The position numbers were made by a program, and so were the translations under genes. A stretch of DNA of 64,000 bases from Zygnema cylindricum (lineage: Eukaryota; Streptophyta; Zygnematophyceae; Zygnematales; Zygnemataceae). Below are positions 1 through 11,295 of this stretch, piece by piece. The DNA is taken from assembly GCA_037447655.1 (NCBI GenBank), contig JBBHKE010003360.1:168885-232884 (forward strand), given 5' to 3'. The notes beneath the pieces were generated by a model, which was not told where the DNA came from, did no database searches, and saw only the letters and a program-made list of their open reading frames with translations. Numbering within the stretch: the stretch's first letter is position 1; every line of letters starts with the position of its first letter.

Positions 1-386
1 CTAGTTATATGTTCTTTCGTACATATTTTAGTTAATCGGTTTTAGTACCATACAATAGTTTAAATACATATCACACCCTATATATCTTAACGGACTTCTA
101 CGACAGACTAGTTAGAGCTAACGGCTACGTCGCGCTCTGCCGGTCGGAGGTTCGAGTCCTGTCGGACTGAACCTTTCATTGAGAGTGACTTAAGTCACTC
201 TCTAGTCCTACCTATAGAGCTAAGGTAGCCATGGCTTCATCACTCTCTCTCTCTCTCTCGTTCAGTGACTACAACAAGTATGGGGGCAAGAGAGAAGAGA
301 TGGAGGCAAGCTGACTGTATTTTTCTTATCTGTTTCCGCTAATATATTTAGACTTAGAAAATACCCAAAAACTATTTATTTCAACA
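1..386 (-). mobile_element. Partial 3' LTR of a Ty1/copia element
   Basis: This is the LTR of a minus-strand copia element and it runs off the window start. On the minus strand it begins TGTTGAAATA at 386, directly after a purine tract (AAAATAAGGGGAG, about 387-399) that fits a polypurine tract. The same sequence recurs at 1942-2948, 62243-63239 and, diverged, up to 57708. It contains a GGTTCGAGTCC box (149-159) and a perfect 22-bp palindrome (181-202, core TGACTTAAGTCA). Many differences from the 1942-2948 copy show that the insertion is old. Confidence 0.8.
99..172 (+). promoter_or_regulatory. tRNA-like segment with a pol III B box inside the LTR
   Basis: GGTTCGAGTCC at 149-159 fits the RNA polymerase III B-box consensus exactly. 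Upstream, CGACAG near 100-105 is complementary to CTGTCG near 159-164, as in an acceptor stem. The box is kept in the LTR copies at 2697-2707 (one change) and 63006-63016 (one change), and is eroded in the copy ending at 57708. It lies antisense to the retroelement. I see no good A box, so this is tRNA-like and not a called tRNA gene. Confidence 0.4.
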
Positions 387-1600
387 CTCCCCTTATTTTC
401 TAGTCTAATTTTAACTTTTCTTTTAATCCACATTTTTCTCTACAATATTTTAACTTGGGAGACGACACAGGTTTGGTCATCATGTCAGCCACCATTTCTT
501 CATCAGATTTATACACAAGATTTACAAATTTATTTTCAACCTTTTCTCTCACGAAGCTCAATCTTATGTCCATATGCTTAGCCTTGAAATGATGTTTTAA
601 ATTAGTTGCAATAGCAATGGCAACCTGATTATCACAAAAAACTTCATGCACTCCCTCCTTCATATACCCCAATTCTTGCAACAAGGATTTGACCCACATC
701 AACTCTTTCACAGCCGAACAAGAGGCCATATACTCAGCCTCCATAGTAGACTGAGCAACCACCTTTGTTGCTTACTGCTCCAACAAGATGCACCTTCCCC
801 AACATAGAACACATCCTAGAAGTGCATCTTCTCATTGGTGCATCCCCATAACTGGCATCACTCCAAGTGGTGATATCAGTGTGCTCCCCTCCCAAATGCA
901 ACCATAATTCTCTGGTTCCAACCTGATATCTCATGACTCTCTTGGCTGCCTCCCAGTCTCCTTCCTAGGATCATTAAGACTCCTAATGAGTACTCCAACT
1001 GCTGTCGCTATGTCCGGCCTGGTACAGTTAATAAAATAAATTAAACTTCCTACGACCTGTCTATAAGGGATAGACTTCATAAACTCTCTCTCCTCTGGAC
1101 TCATCTGATCATCTAAGATCATCACTCCTCCTTCTACACTCCCATCACTTACTTTTTTCAAGTCCATGGGAGTGGTACAACTGTTAGCATTTTCCATCTG
1201 GAATTTCTCAAGCATATTACCTATTGCTTCTTTTTGAGTAAGTCTGATAATCTTCTTCCCCCTATCTCTCTCCATTTGGATCCCCAAAATATATTTTGCC
1301 TCCCCTAAATCCTTCATATCAAATCTGCCCCTAAGATCTTTCTTTAGCCTATTGATATTCTCCAAAGACTTACTTAACACAAGTAGATCATCCACATAAA
1401 TTGCAATAAAAATGACACCATTCTCATCTTCAAACATATAGATAGAATGGTCAGAGCTGATCCGGTTGTATCCCAGATCGGTGAGAAACTCATCTAGTTT
1501 CTTTTTCCACTGTCGGGGAGCCTGTTTCAGTCCATATAAGGACTTTATGAGGCCAAAGCTTGAGTGAGGGCCCTAGAATGAAGTTCTTGGTAGCCATGTT
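387..1600 (-). pseudogene. Broken Ty1/copia pol: end of reverse transcriptase and RNase H
   Basis: Read on the minus strand, the relic runs from about 1560 (SLYGLKQAPRQW, a hallmark of copia reverse transcriptase) through the catalytic IYVDDLLVLSK near 1380-1420 and DLGEAKYILGIQ. It continues with SLIYFINCTRPDIA and the RNase H motifs STMEAEYMA, FCDNQVAIAIA and KAKHMDIRLSFVREKV, and ends at 400 just before the polypurine tract. Frameshifts near 950 and 760 split it into three open stretches. Gag, protease, integrase and most of the RT are missing, so it cannot be autonomous. About 1600-1941 holds no further pol sequence that I recognise. Confidence 0.9.
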
Positions 1601-1941
1601 TACTTTTTCCTACATTTGATTATCGTTCTCCACGGTCTTCACGACCGCCACTCCCAGTGCCTTGGTAATAAGAGTGAGGGGTGTCTCCTTCCCTTTCCCC
1701 TTTTTGAACACACTGCTGTCCCCATCATCTTCCTCATCCGCTGAAGCAGTCGCTCTTGCAGAAAACCTTACTCATATAAATCTTGGTGGAATTCTCGAAG
1801 GTGGACGTTTCACTTGTCCACTGAAGATACCCCAATATCGTTTTTCGCACAAAGCCCCCATCATCATGGCTTCTTAATAAATGAACCCAAATCCATTTCA
1901 GGTGGGCACCCTAAAGGGTGGGCTCATAGCCTGCAATTCTC

Positions 1942-2948
1942 TGTCCTCCATTGGACTACAGAATTCAGGAAGCCTCTAGATAATTTTTAACTAACCCACT
2001 TCAAGCCACAACCTCTGATGCCCAAGGAGGCAAATTGACATTTTGACTGCATCCCTGTGCAGCCTCGACTTCCGTGAGTTTGTAGCAAAAAGAATCAATG
2101 AAAACGGCCAACCAGCTGATAATTTATAAGCCGGCAAAAATTATACAAAGCTCTCTTACTCAGAGGTGACTACCTACCAGATTTTCCTAAGTCCTAAACC
2201 CCTCTCACAACCCCTATCTACTGAAGTACGAACAAATCCTATGACTTTAAAGTACAGAAAGGTACTACTGCGGATGTTCTTTCTGTACGGCATGTGTACG
2301 ACAAGGCCACTTAGGGGACGCGTGTCGCCCTTCCGCTTGTCGTATGTTCCTCGGAATTCCTGCAACCAAATGTTATCTCTCCATGTGGCGCCAGGTCATG
2401 CCACGTCCATAAACGCCAAAAGTGACCATTCCGCGATCTCGGTAGTAATCTGTGCCGTCGGATTAAATTCGACATTAAATGTCGGTCGTCGAAACAAATG
2501 TTTGATTCATTTATTTTGTGCGAACTAACGTCCGCACTAAACTTTAACTAGTTCTATGTTCCTTCGTTCATATTTTATTTCATCGATTTTAGTACTATAC
2601 AAAAGTTTAAATATATATCAAACCCTATATATCCTAATGGACTTTTACGTTAGACTGGTTAGATTTAACGGCTACGCCGCGCTCTAACTAGTCGGAGGTT
2701 CAAGTCCTTCCGGACTCTACTTTTTGTTGAGAGTGACTTAAGTCACTTTTTAGTCGTGCCTATAGATCTGAGGTAGCCATGGCTCCATCACTCTCTCTCT
2801 CTTTCATTGACTACAACAAGTATGGGGGCAAGAGAGAAGAGATGGGGGCAAGAGAGAAGAGATGGAGGCAGGTTGCCTGTATTTTTCTTATTTGTTTCCG
2901 CTAATATATTTAGACCTAGAAAATACGCAAAAACTATTTATTTCAACA
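1942..2948 (-). mobile_element. Copia LTR, about 1.0 kb (5' LTR of the broken element)
   Basis: On the minus strand it runs TGTTGAAATA (2948) to ...CCAATGGAGGACA (1942), so it has the usual TG...CA ends. It aligns along its whole length with 62243-63239, and its first part aligns with 1-386. It lies on the 5' side of the pol relic, so 1-2948 can be read as one element with a large internal deletion. I do not see a clear primer-binding site next to 1942 or a convincing target duplication. A 20-bp stretch beginning gggggcaagagag near 2824-2862 is locally duplicated. Confidence 0.75.
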
Positions 2949-3003
2949 CTTAAGCTATGTTTGCCACCTTGCATGGGCATCATGGTAGTAACTGAAGAGC
3001 TCG

Positions 3004-3515
<512 letters not shown>

Positions 3516-4148
3516 TGTTAGGATTTACAATTGGTTGAATCTTTGTTTACGTAATTTGGTTCGTAGTTAGTGTGGATATAGATTTGACCGTGCGTCGTTT
3601 GCGTACTTTGGTTTTGTTTCGTATAGTTTGATGTAACATTTCGTGCGTGTATTTTTCACGTGTACACGATTAGATATGATTTGATTTATTTTGTTTCGTT
3701 TGAGTTCTAAGTACCTTACGTCGAGAAGTTTCGTTTCGCGCGACGTACATCTAGTATGTTCGTTTCGCATAAGTTAAGTTTGTCGTACAGGACAGTCAGT
3801 TCGGTTTCTAGTAGTTTCATTTTGTTTTGTACCATATTTACATCTAAGTACATTTAGACACTTCTAGAGTTAGTGTTCTAGATTGTTTCCACAACTTAGT
3901 TTAAAAGCCATTGTGTGAGTTAGATATAATAATTAGGAATCAAGTTAAGAGTCAATTAAGTAAGAATGAGTTAAGAGAAGTGTAATGTTTAAGGATTGAG
4001 ATAATATGAGTTTATGTTATTGAGTATTCAATTTCTCTCTATCTTGGATTATGCGTTTTTGATGTGTTGTAATGTTTGATTTAATTTCAATTTCGCTTCC
4101 CGCATTTAGACATTTGAGTGATTGTGAGCGCATTCCGATTTGACTCTT
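3516..4148. other. No gene seen
   Basis: AT-rich unique-looking DNA between two purine repeats. No coding signal, RNA gene or repeat that I recognise. Confidence 0.5.
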
Positions 4149-4157
4149 CTTCCTATC

Positions 4158-4283
4158 AGGAGGGAGGGGGAGAAGGAGAGTGGGAGAGAGGGAGGGAGAG
4201 GGAGAGGGAGGGAGAGAGGGAGGGAGAGCGGGAGGGAGAGGGAGAGGGAGAGGGAGAGGGAGAGGGAGAGGGAGAGGGAGAGA
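4158..4283 (+). repeat. GGGAGA/GGGA purine microsatellite
   Basis: Interrupted GGGAGA and GGGAGG units, ending in nine or so perfect GGGAGA copies (4227-4283). Open frames across it in several phases are low-complexity only. Confidence 0.9.
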
Positions 4284-4375
4284 AAAGAGAGCAAGTTCCA
4301 GCAAAGTTAGGGCTAAGTGTGATCAGATTCGCGGGAAACAGAGATGGTGCACCCCCCAACGTCATGGTAGAGCTA

Positions 4376-4421
4376 CACCGTGTTTCGCTATTAGTGTTAA
4401 CGCTAATAACGATACACGGCG
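4376..4421. mobile_element. 46-bp minimal MITE, almost pure palindrome
   Basis: It starts CACCGTGTTTCGCTATTAG and ends with its inverse (CTAATAACGATACACGGCG), with TA on both sides (4374-4375 and 4422-4423). The two ends meet in the middle at GTTAAC. This is the smallest member of the TA-flanked family found across the window. It consists of the two terminal repeats and nothing else. Confidence 0.75.
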
Positions 4422-4864
4422 TACTTTATGCTTTTCCACGTGTCAAATCCTCGTGAGCTGCCAACTTCATGCATTTAGAATTAGCTGTCGGTTCCAGATT
4501 GACCGACATTTGTTTTACCAAAAGGAGGCCTCGGGTTTTTTTGGAGCAGTCGCACAATTGTAGCCGTCCGATATCATCTTGGCTAGCATCTGACGGCCAG
4601 AAACTGCGTTCACATTGTAGTTTGACCAAAGAGCTTGTCCAATTCATTTCTATTTTCCTCGGCTTGGACTGTCGAACAAGTCGACAATGTCGTCGAAGCC
4701 CCTGAGAATTGACGGGGCTAAAACACTTCTCAATTTCTCATACTGCAAGTGATGGATGTTGTGTTAAAGGTGATACTAACTGTTTTCGTACAATGATGTT
4801 CTTGGTTGTTTTTCTACCGTACACAGTTACACCTATTTGATTTAGTTAGTACCGACGCACGCTA

Positions 4865-4985
4865 CACCGTGAATCGCTATTAGCGTTGATAAATGATTAG
4901 TGTAAAAGAACAATTAATGTTATTAACTCTAATTTGGTTCAAGGCCTTTTGCCAATAAAAAAATAACTCTAATTTAAGCATAATG
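4865..4985. mobile_element. MITE fragment (left end of the CACYG family)
   Basis: TA then CACCGTGAATCGCTATTAGCG at 4863-4885, followed by family-internal sequence (AATTAATGTTATTAACTCTAATTT). The right terminal repeat is not recognisable, so the end is approximate. Confidence 0.55.
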
Positions 4986-7900
4986 CAGTATTCTTGCTCC
5001 AACTGCGCTTTTCTTTTTGGGTTTGAGTGCCTTTGTTTTCTGCGTCATTTTTATGTGTTTACGTTGCTTTTTTTTGTTGTTTTTTGCCCTGCTTGTAGTT
5101 TTTCAGTTTTGGCCATGCTACCCCTTTTGTAACTTTGGACTCAAGATGGTTTACCATCGCGCTTTTTAGTTCAACTTGCTGTTATACTTCAAGTAGCTTA
5201 CTCATTTTGTATTCCAATTTTTTTTCCTTTGTTGGTCATATCTGGAACGTGCTGCTGCAGCGTTGCAAGAGGAATGTTTGAGCTGTATTATTCTTTTGTT
5301 ACAACCATCATTGAAAAAGATAAAGACGAAGAGGAAAAGAAAAGAGAGAGAGAAAAGAGAAAAGAAAAGAGAGAGACCAGGATCAGAGGCGAGCAGATAG
5401 ACCAGGAGAAAGAGAGAAAAAAGAAAGAGGAAAGAGGAAAGAGGAAGAGAAACGAGAAAGAACGAAGTAGAAAGTTTGGCGATGGAGTACCAAAACATGC
5501 ATCAACCTTTCCAACAGAATAATAAGTGAACAACAGATTCATTCTGCAATTCTGTTTCAAACTTGTCATATCCTATCTTACTTGTGATATCCTTTCTTTT
5601 TCATTCAGTGAGGACAACCAAGAGAACTAATCCTGTGATAGAATGGAGGAAATTCATTCTACCACTTCAATCAAGTTGAATTCAATCATCAAACCATCAC
5701 CAAACAAAACAAACAAACATACATACATACATATCATAGGTCTAATGTACAAAAAACTGATGGAAACACCATATATTGTTTTCCCGTACAGTACGCTTTC
5801 TTTATGCAAAACACCCGTACAGTACGTGTACTGTACAGATTAACAATAAATAGTGTTCCCAATCATTTTCACACGAAAAACCGATGATACATACATATGT
5901 TTAACATTTTTTTTTTTAATCACTGTCTTTGAAAAAATCATCATGTCATCACCCAAATTTATGGTGATATAACATTGCCAAATCTTTGCACTTTTTGTCT
6001 TGATATTAAAATTATAAAACATTTTTTTCATAGTAAGTGAATACTATAATGAATAAATACGTAAATAAAAACATTCCTGAAACCTACAACGTATTTACAG
6101 GTTTGCTTACTTTTGACCATTTGACTCCTAGAGTCAAATACTTCTACATCAAAACAGAACCTGTACCTCTAAAACTATCGTATTAATGCAGGTTAATAAT
6201 GTAACAAATACAAAACTCTACTTCTAGATTAATCAGCCCCAAAATCTTCTAAAACAATTCCTTCGATAACAGTTCTAACAACCTAAAACAGTTTCTTTAA
6301 TACTAATATCACTAATAAGCCAAAAAGTGTAAAATTCAAATTTGACAAATTACGACACCTGCCAATGAGAATTTGAAACAATTCTAATTTTAATACGAGT
6401 ATAATTCAATTACGAATCTTCCTGTGCATAATTTTTTGCCAAATTTTTTAGTTACAAAAATGGTTACTTACGCTACTATAAATTTCTCTCCTTTCCATTC
6501 CAGCTTTACCAGTTATCCCGAGAAAGAGCGTTTGTTTTTGCGTAAGCTTTCTCCTAATTAAAAAATCCAAGAACCAAGATTTACCATCAAGTTTCGTTTT
6601 TGAGTCCTATGATTCTCGTCTTTTAGTCCTATGATATACGTTTTTTAGTCGTATGATTATCGTTTTCTCCCCCATTCAACTGATTTAACCAAAGGAAACA
6701 AATCTCTCTCACACTTTGACACGGGCGTATTCAGAATTGTAACTTTACCTTAACCTTGTCTTGTGAGGCCACTCGACTAAAACTGGAAATAAAAAAATAG
6801 ATCTCTCCTCCCGCAGAAAACAGTTCTGCAAAATAATCCAAATCATAAACATAATTGTTCAGCCAGATAGTAAAATCTGCGGTGTAATACACTAAATAAG
6901 CGGATTTACGTTCGTCAATCATGCAAATGAAAAGTCCAATGGATAACTATTCCTGAACAAAACTATCTTCGCTATTTTGACACCATCTTACAAAGAGTTT
7001 ACTTAAAACTACAAAAACAAATCCAGACTTTACAGTCGATTAATAATTACTGCACCGAACATTTCAAAGCTGAGAAACTCCTTGTTTGTCTTAAACATAG
7101 CAATGTAGCACTGAGGTGAAAGGGACTTATGGATCGATGACATCATCTTTTAATTACAGACCAGTGCAACTTACATCTCAACAATTCTATCAATTGACAA
7201 TAGAACACACTCACTATAAGACTGAACAAAATTCTCCTGGCAAAAAACTTTCATTCAACGTGGGGCTTGATCTCAAACATAAGCCTCAAAATCCTTTACG
7301 CTTCTTCAATACAGGGCTGTAAAGAGCTTGTCTTTCCATTAATAGCCTACATAAAGAGCTTGGTGACTTGATTGATATATATTAAAGGGAAAGAAATGCA
7401 AAACACTGTAGTGATGCCTAAAAGCAACAATGGTTAGGGAACAAAAAAGAAGTCACGATACCGTCTTAGGGATGTTGTGGGATCTTGTTTTTCCACAAGA
7501 CAACCAAAACTGCCATTGTTTCCAATGGATGCTGTTCTGCTTTCTGGCTATCAAAGACAAAGACCAGGTGGTGCACATTCTTTATGTTCATTTCCGGGCC
7601 ATTTCTGCACACAATTTGAGAGGCAAAAACGAGTTATAATTTTATATGCAACAACACAACTATGTAAAACGCATCCAATACTCTATTTACAAACCTCTCA
7701 AGATCTAGAGTATGTCTTACGACCGTAACAGCCATCCTCTTGAACTCCAAGCCGGTTCAATCATAACCATTTTTGTGTGTTCTGAACATTAAACTTTTAA
7801 CGGCGAGTATTTAAGGCTGTTTAAACTGTGCGTCATACTGTTTAGAAAGGATACACATTCAAAGCTTTCTATTGATAGGCATGTATCGTCGTCATAGAGC

Positions 7901-8666
7901 AAACTGATGTGTAGTTTTCGAATTTTTTAACCACTGTCACAAACAAGATAAAAAAAGATCCGCTCATTAATACTTCATTTATTGGAAGTTCATAGGGCTG
8001 GCTTTTACAGAAGTCCCAAACTCAACCTTGTACAGAATCATGTTGCAACAACTAATAAGGTTGCAACAAAAACTGATTAACTGAACCAAAATGCTTGAAC
8101 TGACGATCAATTCAATCCAAAATGAATGGTATGCTCGAAATGTACCGAATTTATAAAAGAAAACGTTCAAATTTTGAACCGACAACCCCATTAACTACAT
8201 ATAAGGAAGTTATACGAGCCTTACTGGCGCAGTAACCATAGTATTTTAGCAAAAGAATATACGATCAGCTTATTTTGTTCAGTTCAGTTCAGTTCTTTTT
8301 TAGGTAATGGCCCATAATAAGCCAGATAGCAAGACACAAATTGGAGGAGTTTAACTCTAATAAAAGTGTTAATGCTAATCATTCATTAACTCTAATAGCG
8401 ATGGGCAGTGTAGTCGATTAGAGACTCATATTGCCTTAGGGAATGAAGGATACCCCCAATAACTTTTCAAATTTTTGATACTAAAACTGAACATTGTTGC
8501 CAAGAAACCCTAAAAAATCCTAAATAGTCAAGATTACATTAAAGCAGAGACAAGCAATTAAAATTTGATTGAAGACTCATTCGCCTTATGGACTGAAGGA
8601 CACACCGAGTTTTACATTAAAAGAGAGACAGAAACAACAACATAGTTGATGGAGACTCACATTACG
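4986..8666. other. Intergenic DNA, no supported gene
   Basis: AT-rich, with a purine-rich stretch at 5320-5470 whose open frames in both directions are low-complexity only. Copies of two dispersed repeats are present: a 24-bp sequence at 5145-5168 (GATGGTTTACCATC core, again at 54447) and TTACTGGCGCAGT... at 8220-8258. A lone MITE right end (AATAGCGATGGGCAGTG followed by TA) stands at 8394-8412. The end of this stretch is the 3' flank of the mTERF-like gene. Confidence 0.5.
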
Positions 8667-10112
8667 TTATGGAATTAAGGATACTCCCAGTAACTTCTCA
8701 AATTTTTGGGGACTACAGTTGAACATTGTTGCGAGAGCGAGATTTGTTTTACCAGCTTGAACAAGGGCATAATAACGTGGTTTCATCCTTTTCTCAAGGG
8801 AACAGGTGAGAATAGAAGAAGCATTCGCTATCTCCTCCTTACTACGGCCCATCTCATATAAGACAAAATCCAGTTTCGGACGAGTGACATTCCACGTGCA
8901 ATGGAGGAGTCCTGGACAGGATTTGACCATTTTTAGGGAAATTTCTTTACCAAAAACATTAATTAACTGTTCAAAAGTGTGTTGCAATGTGTCCCGTGAA
9001 ACCAACAAAAGAAAAGGATCACTTTCTAATAGTCGTTGAGCTTCCTCTATTCCAAGTAGTGTTTGGAGTCCGATGAAAGTCTCCATTAAATCTGTCTTTT
9101 TCCGAAATGCTAAACAAGGAAATCTTGAAAGGATGGAGGAAGCAATCGGTTCCGGTAAAATGGACTTAACGGCCTCTACTCCTTCCTTTATCCGGTCTAC
9201 ACTATGAGAAAGAACCACAGGATAGGCTTCCACCATCTGTGGAGTGAGAGGCACACCTAAACTCTCCCAAAGTTCCACTTTTGACTCAAGAGTGATTAAT
9301 GAAAGACCAAGAATCTGAGGATGATTTTTCACCGCCTTTCCTAAATGTTGGACTCCCAAAGATTCTTGAAGATAAAATAGAATTGATTCGAGCTTCTCGT
9401 CAGAAGCAAGAATAAAATGGCCGCCTGGCAAACTCTTCTCCATGGCATCAAAAAAATCTTGAGAATTGATCCCGAAACGATGAAAAATGGCTGCCTTTCG
9501 TGCGATATGCGGATAGCCTCTTCCAAGGAGGACAAGACTTTTCTTTAGGAGACGCTTCAACTGCTGCTTGGAACACCCTAACCGCAGCAAAATCCGTACA
9601 GAAGCCGCCACGTCATCACCTAATCGTGCCACGTCATTAGCCACGTCATCGTCAAATACAACCACGTTGTCACCTAAACGTGCCACGTCATCACCAAGGA
9701 AAACCACGTCATCACCTGAACGTGCCACGTCATCGTCTAGGACAGCCACGTTATCGTCCAAGTGAGCCACAACATCATCAGATCTTGCCACGTCATCAAT
9801 ATTATCTGATACCTCCTCGACAGTCACACTCTTTTTTCGAGCTACTGACGTCACGAAACTGAGGCCAAACGGACGAACAAGGAGTTGCTGATGGTGAAGG
9901 AGGTGTGGTACAAATGTCTTGGGAAGAAGAAAGAGTGGAAATAGAGATGACGGTTTTCTTGACGGCCATCGGCCAACGGTAGTCATGGAAGCGTTAAAAA
10001 ACGAAGCATGCGGAAAAACGCAAAGTTGCATCCCTGCCATGGCTTGGGAGAGAGAGAGCATGGCCAAAACAGGCCAAAATATGTCAAAAAACCCTAAGGT
10101 GAGGAAAAACAA
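8667..10112 (-). CDS. mTERF-domain protein, probably organellar
   Basis: Single-exon gene for 481 residues. From about residue 172 to the end it has the repeated three-helix pattern of mTERF proteins, with regularly spaced Leu/Pro motifs such as VKNHPQILGLSLITLESKVE, YPVVLSHSV, SRFPCLAFRKK, ESDPFLLLVS and KSCPGLLHCTWNVTRPK. In plants this family binds nucleic acid in mitochondria and chloroplasts and affects organellar transcription or RNA processing. The first 95 residues are basic and hydrophobic, with few acidic residues, as in an organelle transit peptide. Translation may really start at Met25 or Met28. Residues 105-170 are an unusual acidic tandem repeat (DDVARLGDDV type) between transit peptide and mTERF domain. 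The family call is firm; which mTERF it is cannot be told. A green-plant gene without introns is common for this family. Confidence 0.88.
   Translation of the reverse strand: MFFLTLGFFDIFWPVLAMLSLSQAMAGMQLCVFPHASFFNASMTTVGRWPSRKPSSLFPLFLLPKTFVPHLLHHQQLLVRPFGLSFVTSVARKKSVTVEEVSDNIDDVARSDDVVAHLDDNVAVLDDDVARSGDDVVFLGDDVARLGDNVVVFDDDVANDVARLGDDVAASVRILLRLGCSKQQLKRLLKKSLVLLGRGYPHIARKAAIFHRFGINSQDFFDAMEKSLPGGHFILASDEKLESILFYLQESLGVQHLGKAVKNHPQILGLSLITLESKVELWESLGVPLTPQMVEAYPVVLSHSVDRIKEGVEAVKSILPEPIASSILSRFPCLAFRKKTDLMETFIGLQTLLGIEEAQRLLESDPFLLLVSRDTLQHTFEQLINVFGKEISLKMVKSCPGLLHCTWNVTRPKLDFVLYEMGRSKEEIANASSILTCSLEKRMKPRYYALVQAGKTNLALATMFNCSPQKFEKLLGVSLIP
9603..9800 (-). repeat. Coding tandem repeat (Asp-Asp-Val-Ala) in the mTERF gene
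   Basis: Units around GCCACGTCATCACCTAAACG (plus-strand reading) recur about ten times at 15-18 bp spacing and stay in frame, giving DDVARLGDDV, DDDVARSGDDV and so on. Unit length varies by whole codons. Confidence 0.85.
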
Positions 10113-11295
10113 ATCCTAAAAGCAAACCCTAAAAAATAGAAAACAGTGTGTATGACCAATTTGATAACATGTGCGAAAATTTCATGCGTATTATTGAACA
10201 AAAAATTCCGCAACTTGGAAATATCGTGCGGCCGCAAGAAATCACCGCCTGAAATTTACAGTATGGAGAATAACCGTAACATCTACCGTACCGTACTGTT
10301 TGTTTCTTCGCCTCTTAAATTATCGTTTCGCGGTGCACACAACATAGATTATTAATCTGACGGTTAAATTTTACCCTTCTATTGACGGTCTCCAAAAGTA
10401 ATCGGACATACAAGCACGAAGAAAAGATTGAATACGAGTGATTAAAGTGGCAAATAAAAATTGACGCTTACAATGTGTACTTTACCGTACTTTGAAAACT
10501 GAAACGCACGAAACATATGATCGGATCGTATTTTAGAGTTTACTCTGCATAGAGCTTTAGTGCTTACTCTTTCTTTCGTTTATGTCGCACGAATAGTCGC
10601 ACTATTTTTCTAGTATGCAAACTGTTCGCACGGTTTACCCCTGCAAATAACTTCCTCATACTTTCAAGATTAACATGGCTTCATGCTACAGTGCAGTACA
10701 GTACTGTACTGCCCCAAGAATTGATTTAGTTCAGTTACACCTAATCTCTCTGCAAAAAGGTTCTTTTTTTTTTGCAGCAGATAATATGAAGTAATTCACT
10801 ACATGTAACTGGCATCTTTTCTTGTCTTAGGTCTAAAATTGGCAGGAGTTTTACATGATAGGAGTTTTCTCCGTCTTTTTGTATTGCCCCAAAAGTATAT
10901 CTCTCTCAGTTGTTGATTGACAGTCAAATATACATTTCAGGTTTGTTTTTCGTCGGTATATCACAAATTTTGGGAGGAGAAGGAGGAGAAGGAGGAGAAG
11001 GAGGAGAAGGAGGAGAAGGAGGAGTAGGAGAAGAAGACGGAGAAGAAGAAGAAGCAGAAGAAAAGAAGAACAAGGAGAAGAACAAGAGGAAAAAGAAGAA
11101 GGAGGATAAGGAGAAGACGAAAAAAAGGAGGAGAAGACAGAGGAGGAGGAGAGGAAGAAAGAGGAGGAGGAGAAGAAGAAGGAGAAGAAAGAGGAGGAGG
11201 AGGATAAGGAGAAGAAGAAAAGAAGAATTAGGAGAAGGAGAAGTAAAGAAGTAGAAGAAGAAAAAGAAGAATCTTTATTTTTTTCTTCTTCAGCC
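10113..11295. promoter_or_regulatory. Divergent intergenic region between two genes
   Basis: This 1.2-kb gap separates the mTERF-like gene (leftward) from the gene at 11296 (rightward) and must hold both promoters. I can name no TATA box with confidence. CAGTACAGTACTGTACTG at about 10692-10710 is a GTAC-rich palindrome. From 10974 to about 11275 the plus strand is purine-rich, first as five perfect GGAGGAGAA units and then irregular GAA/GGA. It is probably the 5' leader of the downstream gene. Confidence 0.5.

Noticed and set aside
99-172. Genuine tRNA gene in the LTR
   Set aside because: The B box is perfect, but A box, T stem and anticodon arm do not fold convincingly by eye.
4017-4563. 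Several overlapping frames on both strands
   Set aside because: All run through the GGGAGA repeat and have repeat-derived composition.
5202-5569. Lys/Glu-rich and Phe/Leu/Ser-rich frames
   Set aside because: A GAA/GA-rich tract opens both strands. No motif, no splice support.
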